A stretch of 64,000 nt of DNA from the NCBI GenBank assembly GCA_964639765.1, contig CAZXEN010000004.1, positions 26,158-90,157 on the forward strand. Reading direction: 5' to 3'. This DNA comes from Scybalousia_A sp964639765. GTDB taxonomy: Bacteria; Bacteroidota; Bacteroidia; Bacteroidales; P3. This document shows positions 17,209-25,567 of this stretch, piece by piece; within the stretch, counting starts at the first letter, position 1, and every line of letters starts with the position of its first letter. The translations under genes were made by a program, and so were the position numbers. The notes beneath the pieces are model-generated. The model was given only the letters and a program-made list of their open reading frames with translations, made no database searches and was not told where the DNA came from.

Positions 17209-17268
17209 CTACTACGTAAACTACTATGTAGTCTTCTATGTAGGATTTTATGATATTTTCTGTGTAGT
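17209..17268. repeat. 12-bp phased iteron-like array upstream of the primase-helicase operon
   Basis: Consecutive 12-bp units are CTACTACGTAAA (17209), CTACTATGTAGT (17221), CTTCTATGTAGG (17233), a degenerate ATTTTATGATAT (17245) and TTTCTGTGTAGT (17257). The units stay in phase over 60 bp, with core CTATGTAG. Arrays of short direct repeats in front of rep genes are the usual form of plasmid iterons, so this is a candidate origin or Rep operator. The inference rests on position and periodicity only. Confidence 0.6.
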
Positions 17269-17394
17269 TTTTCCCGTGTATGACTTAGTAGGTAATCACG
17301 CACTTTGTTTCCTTGTTATCAGAACTTTGCAGCCGTATCTCAGGGATACAGAGGCACCTCACCTTTTTTGAGGCTTTTATTAATTCTTTTTAAA

Positions 17395-18150
17395 ATGAAC
17401 AATGAAAAAAAAATTTCAGCTACGGCTGAAAAGAAAGAAAAGAAAGAGACTTTAAACTTTTTGAAGTCCAACACAATCAGATTCACCACGGGCATAACGT
17501 GGAGACAAAACGGCAAATGGGTTCCAAGCGGCAACATATCTTTTTCGGAAGATATAAGCCTCTTTGATTTGTTGAAGATAGTCAGTCGTCCAAAGGTCGT
17601 ACGCGACTTTGAGGAGACCAAACCTTGGCAAAAATCCAAACACACAGACGGTTACATCAATCCTGGATACAAATACAACTATGATTGGTATGCCTTGTGG
17701 GAGCCTTGCGAGAAAGACGAACGCAAGATTTTGGACAACGTATATAGGATAGGCGGTGTCCTTATTGATATAGACGGACACAAAACACTGTCTTTCAACG
17801 ATATTGCCGAGATATTCAAGCAAAACTTTCCTTATTTCTTCATCGCCTACACCTCCTATTCTCATTACGACAAAAGCATCTACGACCTTGAGCCGAGACT
17901 TAGGATTATCGTGCCGATGAAAACACCAATCAAGCCGAAAGAGTACAAACTTGCCGTGAATAGCGTGCTGTATATGAGCGGAATACTCAACGAGAATGAC
18001 ACAAAGGAAACAATGTCCTTGGAGAAAGGAATAGACACCTCCATGTTTTCTCCCGAGCATTGTTCCTACGCTCCGGTAACGGCAAGAAAAGACTGCTACA
18101 AGTATATGTATAGTTCAACAAAAGTTTTATTTGATTTTTATAATTTATAG
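17395..18150 (+). CDS. AEP-superfamily (PrimPol-like) replication primase
   Basis: 251 residues from ATG 17395 (MNNEKKISATAEKK). It has the archaeo-eukaryotic primase signature: VLIDIDGH with Asp125 and Asp127 (DxD), then YTSYSHYD with His157 (SxH), RLRIIVPMKTPIKPKEY, and GIDTSMFSPEHCSYAP as the third conserved region. AEP primases of plasmids and phages make primers for replication. The gene is short, so only the catalytic domain is present. The helicase gene starts 3 bp after its stop, giving a coupled primase-helicase pair. A BT4734/VirE-type relative is the alternative name for such proteins in Bacteroidota. Confidence 0.75.
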   Translation: MNNEKKISATAEKKEKKETLNFLKSNTIRFTTGITWRQNGKWVPSGNISFSEDISLFDLLKIVSRPKVVRDFEETKPWQKSKHTDGYINPGYKYNYDWYALWEPCEKDERKILDNVYRIGGVLIDIDGHKTLSFNDIAEIFKQNFPYFFIAYTSYSHYDKSIYDLEPRLRIIVPMKTPIKPKEYKLAVNSVLYMSGILNENDTKETMSLEKGIDTSMFSPEHCSYAPVTARKDCYKYMYSSTKVLFDFYNL

Positions 18151-18153
18151 AAT

Positions 18154-19863
18154 ATGAAGAATATGAATATAGAAGAAATAAAGAATATAATATACAAACG
18201 CGACCATGCAAATATGGAAGCCAGAAGAGACAGCATTCAAAGGATTAGCAAGATTGTTACCTCTGAACACAGCCACATCAACCCTTTTTCTGAACTAATT
18301 CAAAAGTTCAATAAAGTAAATTCAAGTATTGATACACTGTGTTTTGAGTTGTCAGAATATTATATAAAGGAAGGTAACAGGGCAAAGCGTATAGGCTCTG
18401 AGGACGCTGCAGGAATTTCTTTTATGGAAGACACCTGCACCTTTGTATCCTCTCACGAAAGGGACCCTATGGAAAGGAAATCCTATACTCTTTTCGACGC
18501 CCTCTGCAAACTGAAATTCAACAACGATTTCAAACAGACCTTGTTCTATCTTCAGTTGAATAAAGACCGATTTTTACTTAACAATGAAGATTTTCCGTAT
18601 AGTCATAAAAATCACAAAAAGGTGTCTGAAATTCTTAGGAACTTCTCCCTCAACAAACTTGCCCCTACCAAACAGGAAAGCATTGTTGAGGCGAAAGAAC
18701 AGGATGACAACAGCCTTATTATCGGAGACACGATAATATACAACGGCTGGACAAGCACCGTTTCAAACCAAGAATACTTGTGTGGAGACTGGTTTCCGTG
18801 CGGAAGTGAGACAATTGTCTGCGGACCTTCTTCAAAAGGAAAAAGTTATTGGGCTGCCTACTTTGTGGGATGTCTGATAAAAAACAGGATTTTCTGCGAA
18901 CGAACGACGGTTTTCCCTATAGGGGGAACGTTCGTTCGACCCCCTAAAATCATCATCGTGCTTACTGAAGGGTCTAAAATACAATACCAAGTAGTCTTGG
19001 ACAAGTTCAATCTTACAGACGAGGAGAAAAAGATTATCTTCTTCGTGGATTGGACAGGAGAACAGACAAGGGAAGATTTTAAAACCACCCTCAATTATAT
19101 CAACTACAACTTGAAGAGTGAAGTAAAACTGCTTTTGGTTGATTCTCTTACACAAGTAATTTCTTTTCAGAAAAACGATGACATCAGCTCAGCTTTGGAC
19201 AAACTGCATCTGTTTAATGAGACCACAAAACTGTTTCCACAATGTGCTAAGGTGTATATATCTCACCCAGGGAAGCCTGCAAAAGAAAACAGAGGTAGGG
19301 AGAGCAAAGAACAGTTCCTCAACACCTTTGACAAGTACAACATAATAGGTTCTTCCAATTATGTCAATCTCCCTCGTCAGATACTTATGACCAATTCTTT
19401 TATGTATGACAAGAAACTCTATTTCTTTGTGAAGAAAGACAAGGACAATACGGCTTTCAACAAAAGCATTGAAATACAGGAAGAAGAAAGCAGAATACAA
19501 CAATTTGTCTTTGAGGATGATATGTATAAATTAGAAGATACGAACATAATAGATGAATATTTCTCAAAAGAAGACTTTTCTCATAAACCAAGCATCAGAG
19601 AGGTGATAGATAACACTTTGAAAATCTTCAATACCAAGACGATGCAAGAGAAAAGAAAAATCATTGAAGAGTTCAAATCCTCTTATGCGAACAGCAATGA
19701 AGCAAATCCGATAAATCTGGCTTTGTATCTCTGCGAAACGTTTGAAATAGAGGGAAGTGACAGGATGAACAAAGACAATATACGCTCTGCCCTCAACAGA
19801 ACGTCAAACACCCTTAAAATACAATTAATCAGCATTCTGAATAATAATACCCATCTTTTGTAG
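18154..19863 (+). CDS. RepA-like RecA-fold helicase/ATPase with a palindromic-element insertion
   Basis: 569 residues. Walker A is CGPSSKGKSYWAAYF (motif 224-231), Walker B VKLLLVDSLTQV (about 325-337), followed by ISHPGKPAKENRGRESKEQF and an arginine-finger-like SSNYVNLPRQILM, the order seen in RepA/DnaB-type hexameric helicases of plasmids and phages (AAA_25). It follows the primase with a 3-bp gap. Between the strand after Walker A and the next core strand (KIIIVLTEG) the protein carries CERTTVFPIGGTFVRPP (248-264), encoded almost wholly by the 46-bp palindromic unit at 18897-18942; relatives normally have a short loop there. The reading frame stays open, so the protein may be functional. 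Confidence 0.8.
   Translation: MKNMNIEEIKNIIYKRDHANMEARRDSIQRISKIVTSEHSHINPFSELIQKFNKVNSSIDTLCFELSEYYIKEGNRAKRIGSEDAAGISFMEDTCTFVSSHERDPMERKSYTLFDALCKLKFNNDFKQTLFYLQLNKDRFLLNNEDFPYSHKNHKKVSEILRNFSLNKLAPTKQESIVEAKEQDDNSLIIGDTIIYNGWTSTVSNQEYLCGDWFPCGSETIVCGPSSKGKSYWAAYFVGCLIKNRIFCERTTVFPIGGTFVRPPKIIIVLTEGSKIQYQVVLDKFNLTDEEKKIIFFVDWTGEQTREDFKTTLNYINYNLKSEVKLLLVDSLTQVISFQKNDDISSALDKLHLFNETTKLFPQCAKVYISHPGKPAKENRGRESKEQFLNTFDKYNIIGSSNYVNLPRQILMTNSFMYDKKLYFFVKKDKDNTAFNKSIEIQEEESRIQQFVFEDDMYKLEDTNIIDEYFSKEDFSHKPSIREVIDNTLKIFNTKTMQEKRKIIEEFKSSYANSNEANPINLALYLCETFEIEGSDRMNKDNIRSALNRTSNTLKIQLISILNNNTHLL
18897..18942 (+). repeat. 46-bp palindromic unit, copy 1 (inside the helicase gene)
   Basis: Begins CGAACGAACG and ends CGTTCGTTCG plus ACCC. 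The outer 10-bp arms (18897-18906 and 18929-18938) pair perfectly, and an inner TTCCC/GGGAA stem encloses a TATAGG-containing loop. It is the exact reverse complement of 19868-19913. The local G/C content differs strongly from the surrounding gene. Confidence 0.9.
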
Positions 19864-19867
19864 CCAA

Positions 19868-19913
19868 GGGTCGAACGAACGTTCCCCCTATAGGGAAAAC
19901 CGTCGTTCGTTCG
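19868..19913 (-). repeat. 46-bp palindromic unit, copy 2 (4 bp after the helicase stop)
   Basis: Perfect reverse complement of 18897-18942 over 46 bases. It starts 4 bp after the TAG at 19861-19863. The stem-loop could also shape the 3' end of the mRNA, but no U-run follows. Confidence 0.9.
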
Positions 19914-19984
19914 GGCTTTGTGCCTAATAATCAGTGATATAAGAAATCAAACTATCCGAACACCAAAATCAATACTTTAATAGA

Positions 19985-20028
19985 ATACATTAACTCTTTA
20001 TACCACAAAGAGTTAATGTATGTTTTTA
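19985..20028 (+). terminator. Terminator with perfect 15-bp stem downstream of the helicase operon
   Basis: ATACATTAACTCTTT (19985-19999), loop ATACCAC, AAAGAGTTAATGTAT (20007-20021), then GTTTTTATA. It probably ends the primase-helicase transcript and marks the right edge of the accessory region. Confidence 0.8.
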
Positions 20029-20061
20029 TACTACAAATCAATATTTTTTTTCTAAAAGGCT

Positions 20062-20412
20062 TCAATTTCTCTGAGCAAATACACTGCTAATCCTTACACT
20101 AAAGCCTAAAACATTTCTCCCCTTATTCAGTAAGCAAATAGTTGTCAATACTTTATAATAGAGTTCGGCTTCTTGCTCTTTCTTGCCGTTTAGATACAAT
20201 ATTATCTCTGAGGTTGCGTTATTTAAAACGTTATGACTCTTATATACATACACTGCAATGAAAGCAGCAATACTTAAGAATTCTGCAAAGCATACGGGAA
20301 ACTTCCGAACGACAAAGAGCCGGTAAGACTTGATTTCACAAAAAAAAGAAAAACAAGACACAAAGAAAAAAGTCAATGATATTCTAAAAAAAATGTATCT
20401 TTGCATTTCCAA
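20062..20412 (-). CDS. Doubtful hypothetical protein
   Basis: A 116-codon frame with a hydrophobic N-terminus (YIFFRISLTFFFVSCFSFF) and no recognised motif. Its start region overlaps the -7 promoter box of the MscS gene on the other strand. The composition is compatible with random AT-rich sequence. Apart from this frame, 20029-20395 holds nothing recognisable. Confidence 0.2.
   Translation of the reverse strand: MEMQRYIFFRISLTFFFVSCFSFFCEIKSYRLFVVRKFPVCFAEFLSIAAFIAVYVYKSHNVLNNATSEIILYLNGKKEQEAELYYKVLTTICLLNKGRNVLGFSVRISSVFAQRN
20396..20403 (+). promoter_or_regulatory. Promoter -7 box for the MscS gene
   Basis: TATCTTTG matches TAnnTTTG and lies 23 bp before the ATG at 20427. No clear TTTG was found 20 bases upstream, so only the -7 element is claimed. 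Confidence 0.55.
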
Positions 20413-20426
20413 AACAGAAAATAATT

Positions 20427-21509
20427 ATGTTGCAAATAGACAATAGTATCTCGCTTATGCAGACGGCTGTCCAAGATACGCTTGCAGACAGCACAAAGGT
20501 AGATGAATTTGGTAAAATGATTCAGACCAGGGACAGTATAACACACGCAGTAGCAGACAGTGTGAAGAATATGAACATCAGTGATTTCAAAGATGCTATT
20601 GTGGGGGATAATACAATTATAAAGGATGGTTTGAGGGCTTTGACGGAACTGACGGTTAGTTTTGTGCCTAAATTGATTGTTGCCATTATCATTCTTTGGG
20701 TTGGTATGAAGTTCGCCAAGATGCTGAAGAAAATTATAATCAAAGCATTGGAAAAGCGTAATGCAGAAGTGTCTTTGAAAACTTTTCTTGGTTCGCTGGT
20801 GGATATATTGCTGAAGGCAATGATTGTTATCATGGCTATGGATGTCATTGGTATCAAAGCAACGTCTTTTATTGCCTTGCTGGGAGCCTTGGGCTTGGCT
20901 ATTGGTATGGCAATGCAGGGTACTTTACAGAATTTTGCAGGAGGAGTGATTATTTTGCTTATGAAACCTTTCAAGGTGGATGATTATATAGAGTGTGGCT
21001 CATACAAAGGCTATGTTAAGGAAATACGTATCTTTCATACTATTATGCGTCCTTTCAATGGCCGTACTATTATCATTCCCAACAGCGAATTGGCTACAAA
21101 GAGTCTGATAAACCACACAAAGGAAGGTGTAATCCGTCTTGATGTTGTGGCTTCGGTGGCATACGGTACGGATATAGCCAAAGTAAAACGGGTGCTTTGG
21201 GATTTGATACGCAAGGAGAAACTTGTCAAATGGGACCCTAAACCTCCAACCGTGGCAGTAAGCGATCTCAACAGCAGTTCTGTGGATTTGGTAATATGGC
21301 TATGGGTTGATGTGGAAGACTATTGGACGCTATGGAAAAAAATCAGGGAAGATGTTTATATAGCCTTCAATGAGAATAATATAGATATTCCGTTTCCACA
21401 GGTTACTGTACATAATGCAACACCAAGTGAGCCTGTTCACATGGAGCCTCGCTTGGATATAAATCCAGAAGAAATACGTCCAAAACAGGAACATGAATTT
21501 ATTGGGTGA
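20427..21509 (+). CDS. MscS-family mechanosensitive channel
   Basis: 360 residues. About 75 polar N-terminal residues are followed by three hydrophobic segments: VPKLIVAIIILWVGMKF, ILLKAMIVIMAMDVIGI and the pore helix ALLGALGLAIGMAMQGTLQN with its Gly/Ala packing pattern. Then comes the conserved MKPFKVDDYIE beta domain and the alpha/beta cytoplasmic vestibule. These channels open under membrane tension to release solutes during hypo-osmotic shock; they sit in the inner membrane. The length is slightly above E. coli MscS (286). It is the first gene to the right of the accessory region, with its own promoter box. Confidence 0.93.
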   Translation: MLQIDNSISLMQTAVQDTLADSTKVDEFGKMIQTRDSITHAVADSVKNMNISDFKDAIVGDNTIIKDGLRALTELTVSFVPKLIVAIIILWVGMKFAKMLKKIIIKALEKRNAEVSLKTFLGSLVDILLKAMIVIMAMDVIGIKATSFIALLGALGLAIGMAMQGTLQNFAGGVIILLMKPFKVDDYIECGSYKGYVKEIRIFHTIMRPFNGRTIIIPNSELATKSLINHTKEGVIRLDVVASVAYGTDIAKVKRVLWDLIRKEKLVKWDPKPPTVAVSDLNSSSVDLVIWLWVDVEDYWTLWKKIREDVYIAFNENNIDIPFPQVTVHNATPSEPVHMEPRLDINPEEIRPKQEHEFIG

Positions 21510-21608
21510 AGGCGAATAACTCACAAAAAAAATGTTGCTTTTTGTGGTGCTGTGGCTGTGTTTGGTAAAAAATAAGCTGAAGTTTTTTATCATATCAATA
21601 AATTGTAT

Positions 21609-21616
21609 TATTTTTG
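21609..21616 (+). promoter_or_regulatory. Promoter -7 box for nusB
   Basis: TATTTTTG fits TAnnTTTG, 37 bp before the nusB ATG at 21654. Confidence 0.55.
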
Positions 21617-21653
21617 CACTTTTGTAACGGGAACAAATAAAAATAAAACTATA

Positions 21654-22640
21654 ATGCTTAATAGACATTTTTTAAGAGCAAAAGTGCTTCAATCCTTGTA
21701 TGCTTACTATACTTCAGGTAAATTAGACATAAATGCACAAGAGAAGTGGATGTTTGACAATATTGATGAGATGTTTGACTTGGAAGTCTATTTGCTTTCC
21801 ATTATATTTGAAATAAAAGACATTGCTTTGGAGATAATAGAAGAAGGAAAGAACAAGTTTCGTCCTACACCGGAAGAGATTAATCCTTCTTATCGTTTTG
21901 TGGAGAATCCCATGTTTGACCGTATGGCGGAATGCGAACAACTTACCAAGGCAATAAAGCGTCTGCATATCAATTGGCACGAGCAGGATGACTTGTTAAG
22001 GCAGATATTTCTTCGTTTCAAAGCTTCTGAATCATATCAGACCTATATGCAAAGCGAGGAAGTTACATTTGAACAGCACAGACGGGTAATAGTACAACTG
22101 TTCAAGAACTATATCATCAGAGATGCTAACTTCTATGAACTCTTGATTGAAAGAAAATTCTCTTGGGAAGATGATTACGAGTATTTGTGTCAGGTTGTTA
22201 TCGTCCTTCTAAGAAATTGGGAAGAAACAAACTGCAAAGACAAACAGTTGTCCACTCCTTTTGACAAGAAAATAGACAATATAAAGGAGTCTGACCAAGA
22301 TTTTATGAAAAATCTTTTGCGAAATACTGCCAGCCATTGGGAAGAATACGACGAGACAATACACAGAAGAGTGATTAATTGGGATATGGAACGTGTTGTC
22401 TTTATAGACATTATCATACTTAAAATGGCGATAACAGAGTTCCTTTATTGTCCTACCATTCCTTTGCGTGTAACACTCAATGAATATATAGAGTTGTCAA
22501 AAGAGTTCTCCACAGAAAAGAGCCGATTGTTTGTCAATGGTCTTCTGGATAGGATTATAGTGGATTTACGCACGGAAAACAAAATACATAAATACAATGA
22601 TGATGAATATTTGTTGGATGCAGTTCAACCAAAGAATTAA
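21654..22640 (+). CDS. nusB: Transcription antitermination factor NusB, long Bacteroidota form
   Basis: 328 residues from the ATG at 21654 (MLNRHFLRAKVLQSLYAYY), the start that matches the family. The N-terminal RAKVLQSLYAYY helix and the C-terminal helical NusB core (VFIDIIILKMAITEFLYCPT, then PLRVTLNEYIELSKEFSTEK, then FVNGLLDRI) are clear. A middle region of about 150 residues between them is normal in Bacteroidota. NusB with NusE binds boxA in rRNA transcripts. The DUF1573 gene overlaps its 3' end by 23 bp, so they are probably co-expressed. Confidence 0.93.
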   Translation: MLNRHFLRAKVLQSLYAYYTSGKLDINAQEKWMFDNIDEMFDLEVYLLSIIFEIKDIALEIIEEGKNKFRPTPEEINPSYRFVENPMFDRMAECEQLTKAIKRLHINWHEQDDLLRQIFLRFKASESYQTYMQSEEVTFEQHRRVIVQLFKNYIIRDANFYELLIERKFSWEDDYEYLCQVVIVLLRNWEETNCKDKQLSTPFDKKIDNIKESDQDFMKNLLRNTASHWEEYDETIHRRVINWDMERVVFIDIIILKMAITEFLYCPTIPLRVTLNEYIELSKEFSTEKSRLFVNGLLDRIIVDLRTENKIHKYNDDEYLLDAVQPKN

Positions 22641-23049
22641 TAGGATAAAATATCTGTCTGTTGTTTTTTTTGCCTGCGTTTTGTTGTTCTCCTGTTCCAA
22701 GAATAACGAACAGATGGATGTTTCTGTTATAAAGAACCAAGCAGCAATAAAATTTGAGAACGATATTCTGGATTTCCACACAATACGTTCCGGAGAAAAA
22801 GTTACAGGCAGTTTCAAGTTTAAGAATGTCGGCGACCACGACCTTGTTATCGGCGATGTGGCTGCAAACTGCGGCTGCACGGTGGCAGACTATCCCAAGC
22901 AGGCAATTAAACCCGGTGAGGAAGGTATGATTTCTGTTACATACGATTCAAAAGGAACACACGGAATGAGAATAGAAAAATATGTGACTGTTTCTTCCAA
23001 TACCAATCCTTCCCGTACCAATCTGAAGATAATTGCAGAGGTGGATTGA
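22618..23049 (+). CDS. DUF1573-domain lipoprotein
   Basis: 143 residues from ATG 22618, overlapping nusB by 23 bp. A signal with lipobox (VVFFACVLLFSCSKN) precedes one DUF1573 domain: FENDILDFHTIRSGEKVTGS, FKFKNVGDHDLVIGDV, then NCGCTVADYPKQAIKPGEEG. The fold is an Ig-like beta sandwich; NCGCT is the family hallmark. The role is unknown. The nusB-DUF1573 arrangement is, to my knowledge, common in Bacteroidales. Confidence 0.9.
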   Translation: MQFNQRINRIKYLSVVFFACVLLFSCSKNNEQMDVSVIKNQAAIKFENDILDFHTIRSGEKVTGSFKFKNVGDHDLVIGDVAANCGCTVADYPKQAIKPGEEGMISVTYDSKGTHGMRIEKYVTVSSNTNPSRTNLKIIAEVD

Positions 23050-23089
23050 TTTGTTTTAACTTTTCTTTTTTTTTATTTGACAGCAAGCC

Positions 23090-24841
23090 ATGGATACGTT
23101 TCAACAGAATTTTGAAATACGTACTTTGCCTCTAAGTATCAAGTCTTACAAAAACAAGGTGGAGAAGTTTTTGAATGACAACGGTTTGGAGTTGGATGAT
23201 GTTGATTATTACGCAGGCGTATTCTTGATTGGAGAAGAAGATGTCCTGCTTGGTGGAGGCGGCCTTAAAGATAATGTCATCAAATGCATTGCTGTTTCAG
23301 ATGAATTGCGTGAAACCGGAATGGGAGCCAAACTGATTTCCCATCTCTATCTGCAGGCAATAAACAATGGTGAAGACACGGTAAGAGTATTCACCAAGCC
23401 TAAAAACAAAGAAATATTTACATCTCTGGGATTTAAACTGTTGGCAAGTTCAGATAAAGCAATACTTTTAGAAAACGGCAATGGCTTGAAACATTATTGT
23501 GATTACCTTACCTCACTAAAAAGAGAAGGGGAGAATGGAGCAATTGTTATGAATGCCAATCCTTTTACTTTGGGACACAGATATTTGATAGAAACAGCAG
23601 CAGCACAAGTTGATAATCTGTATGTTGTTGTTGTGAAAGAGAACAAGAGTCTGTTTTCTTATGAGGAAAGAAAACAGATGATAACTAATGGAGTAGGGGA
23701 GTTGAATAATGTAATAGTCTGTGAAGGAAGTGATTATCAAATATCAAATATTACATTTCCTACATATTTCCTAAAAGAGGTAACAGATGCAACAGACACT
23801 CAGATAACTTTGGATTTGGACTTGTTTTCAAAATATATCGCTCCTGCTCTGAATATAAAAAAGAGATTTGTTGGAACAGAGCCTAAGGATGTTTTAACTG
23901 ACAGATATAATGTTTTGATGAATAATATTTTACCTCAAAATGCTATAGAAGTAGTTGAGATACCAAGAAAACAAAACAATTCTGATGTTATATCTGCAAC
24001 AAGTGTAAGGGAATATCTGCAATGTTTTGATTTCTACAATGCTGCACAGTTGGTTTTCCCTACAACCGTTCCTTTTTTGTTGTCAAATCTTGCAGTGCAG
24101 TCTATCAGAGCGGAATTGGATACCACTCCTAAACCAGGTTTGGTTGATAAATTGGACAGCGGAGCTCATTCAGATATGGATTACAACCTTATGCTCAAGA
24201 GTATTCTTTCTCTACACCCATACTTTATTGAATTGTCTTGTCTTGCTTATAATGAAAATGTTATAGATATTGATAGAATAAAAACCATAGGTGTGGAAGC
24301 AGAAAAACAAATGCTATTTACAACCAATGGAGTAAATACATATAAAGGGGCTTTGTTTTCTATGGGCTTGGTTTTGTTTGCCTCTTCCTACCTATATAAA
24401 CAAAAAGGCAAAATAGACAAAAAAGAACTACAGGAAACTATAAAGCATTTGTCTTGTAAATTCTCTCAACCCGATGATACTCACGGTAAAAAAGTGATAG
24501 AAAAACATAATATAAAAGGAGCTTTAAGTTCAGCAATGGAAGGTTATCCGTTGTTGTTTGATGAGTGGCTGCCATTTTTCAGAAACCATAGGAATGAAGA
24601 ACATTCTTTGATAAAACTTCTTCTGTTTATAATGACTAAGTTGGATGACACTAATATATACTATCGCAAAGGAGAGGAAGTCATTGCTCGTGTAAAACAA
24701 CAGGCAAAGGAAGTCCTTGATAATTTCTCTATAGATAAAGTTCAACAACTTAATACTGAATTTATTAAAGAAAATATCTCACCTGGAGGTGCAGCCGATA
24801 TGCTTTCCCTGACACTCTTTATACATTCAATTATATGCTAA
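23090..24841 (+). CDS. Fusion of citrate lyase ligase (CitC) and triphosphoribosyl-dephospho-CoA synthase (CitG)
   Basis: 583 residues with two enzymes. Residues 40-120 form a GNAT-like domain (DELRETGMGAKLISHLYLQA) and 150-320 a nucleotidyltransferase-fold ligase with MNANPFTLGHRYLIE (HxGH-type motif, 157-163) and ISATSVREYL; together these are CitC, which acetylates the citrate lyase prosthetic group. From about 340, AELDTTPKPGLVDKLDSGAH and later SPGGAADMLSLTLF are CitG, which makes the prosthetic-group precursor from ATP and dephospho-CoA. No citrate lyase subunits (citDEF) or citX are in the window, so the partner enzyme must be elsewhere. The gene begins 40 bp after the DUF1573 gene. 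Confidence 0.85.
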   Translation: MDTFQQNFEIRTLPLSIKSYKNKVEKFLNDNGLELDDVDYYAGVFLIGEEDVLLGGGGLKDNVIKCIAVSDELRETGMGAKLISHLYLQAINNGEDTVRVFTKPKNKEIFTSLGFKLLASSDKAILLENGNGLKHYCDYLTSLKREGENGAIVMNANPFTLGHRYLIETAAAQVDNLYVVVVKENKSLFSYEERKQMITNGVGELNNVIVCEGSDYQISNITFPTYFLKEVTDATDTQITLDLDLFSKYIAPALNIKKRFVGTEPKDVLTDRYNVLMNNILPQNAIEVVEIPRKQNNSDVISATSVREYLQCFDFYNAAQLVFPTTVPFLLSNLAVQSIRAELDTTPKPGLVDKLDSGAHSDMDYNLMLKSILSLHPYFIELSCLAYNENVIDIDRIKTIGVEAEKQMLFTTNGVNTYKGALFSMGLVLFASSYLYKQKGKIDKKELQETIKHLSCKFSQPDDTHGKKVIEKHNIKGALSSAMEGYPLLFDEWLPFFRNHRNEEHSLIKLLLFIMTKLDDTNIYYRKGEEVIARVKQQAKEVLDNFSIDKVQQLNTEFIKENISPGGAADMLSLTLFIHSIIC

Positions 24842-25036
24842 AATACAATGCTTAAAACATTATAGCTTACCTTCCAATAACTACCTAAAGCACAACGCAA
24901 AAAAGCATCAAATCTTTTTATCCTAAAACCCAGTCCTTTCATACAATTTTCATACAAAAGACTTGGTTTCTTGGTTTTAATTTTCCAACTCCTGATGTTT
25001 TCAACAAACATCAGATGCAAAAGTCAAAAGAAGAAA

Positions 25037-25459
25037 CTAATCTTTTAAAGCCCAACCAAAATAGACACCTTCATCCTTATCATACACAATTATTACTGTA
25101 TAGCCATCGGCTAACTTCTCATAGATCCATCTGTAAAACTCATCTCTGTTTGCTGAACAGAAATCAGGTTTTCCCAAATCATCTCTTGAAGAATAGTATC
25201 TGCTATATTCGATACTGCCGGTATTACTCTTATTCAATACCATCATTGCATCATCAGACACTTCAGAAACAAGGGTTAGAACCATATTGAGTTTTGCCGA
25301 ATTCAAACTTTCGCTATTTATTGCGGAACAGACTTTTCGTTCTGTTTTTGTTTTTTGAACGTCTTCTTCTTCATTTTCATAGCAAGCAGTGAAAATATTT
25401 GCCGACAATGCAATTCCCATAAAAATTGCAAATGCCTGTTTTAAATAGATTTTTCTCAT
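25037..25459 (-). CDS. Putative lipoprotein, unknown function
   Basis: 140 residues. An N-terminal signal ends in a lipobox-like FTAC (MRKIYLKQAFAIFMGIALSA, then NIFTACYEN), so export and lipidation are likely. The mature part is acidic, with no known motif (ends GYTVIIVYDKDEGVYFGWAL). It is the last gene of a minus-strand group with the two genes upstream, 108 bp from its neighbour. Confidence 0.65.
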   Translation of the reverse strand: MRKIYLKQAFAIFMGIALSANIFTACYENEEEDVQKTKTERKVCSAINSESLNSAKLNMVLTLVSEVSDDAMMVLNKSNTGSIEYSRYYSSRDDLGKPDFCSANRDEFYRWIYEKLADGYTVIIVYDKDEGVYFGWALKD

Positions 25460-25567
25460 TTTTTTTACTATTATTCTAATTTATTACCAATTTTATACTC
25501 TTTTATTAAATCTGCTTTTGCAATAAATCTGTTTAACCGCTATTCATAATTCCTCCTTTCTTTCTAA

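Noticed and set aside
18897..19913. Invertible switch between the 46-bp inverted repeats
   Set aside because: Inversion would replace the helicase C-terminus with antisense sequence that holds no matching alternative coding end, and no recombinase gene is adjacent.
25015..25290. 91-codon plus-strand frame
   Set aside because: Antisense to the putative lipoprotein gene, which has a signal peptide and lipobox; His/Leu/Ser-rich nonsense composition.
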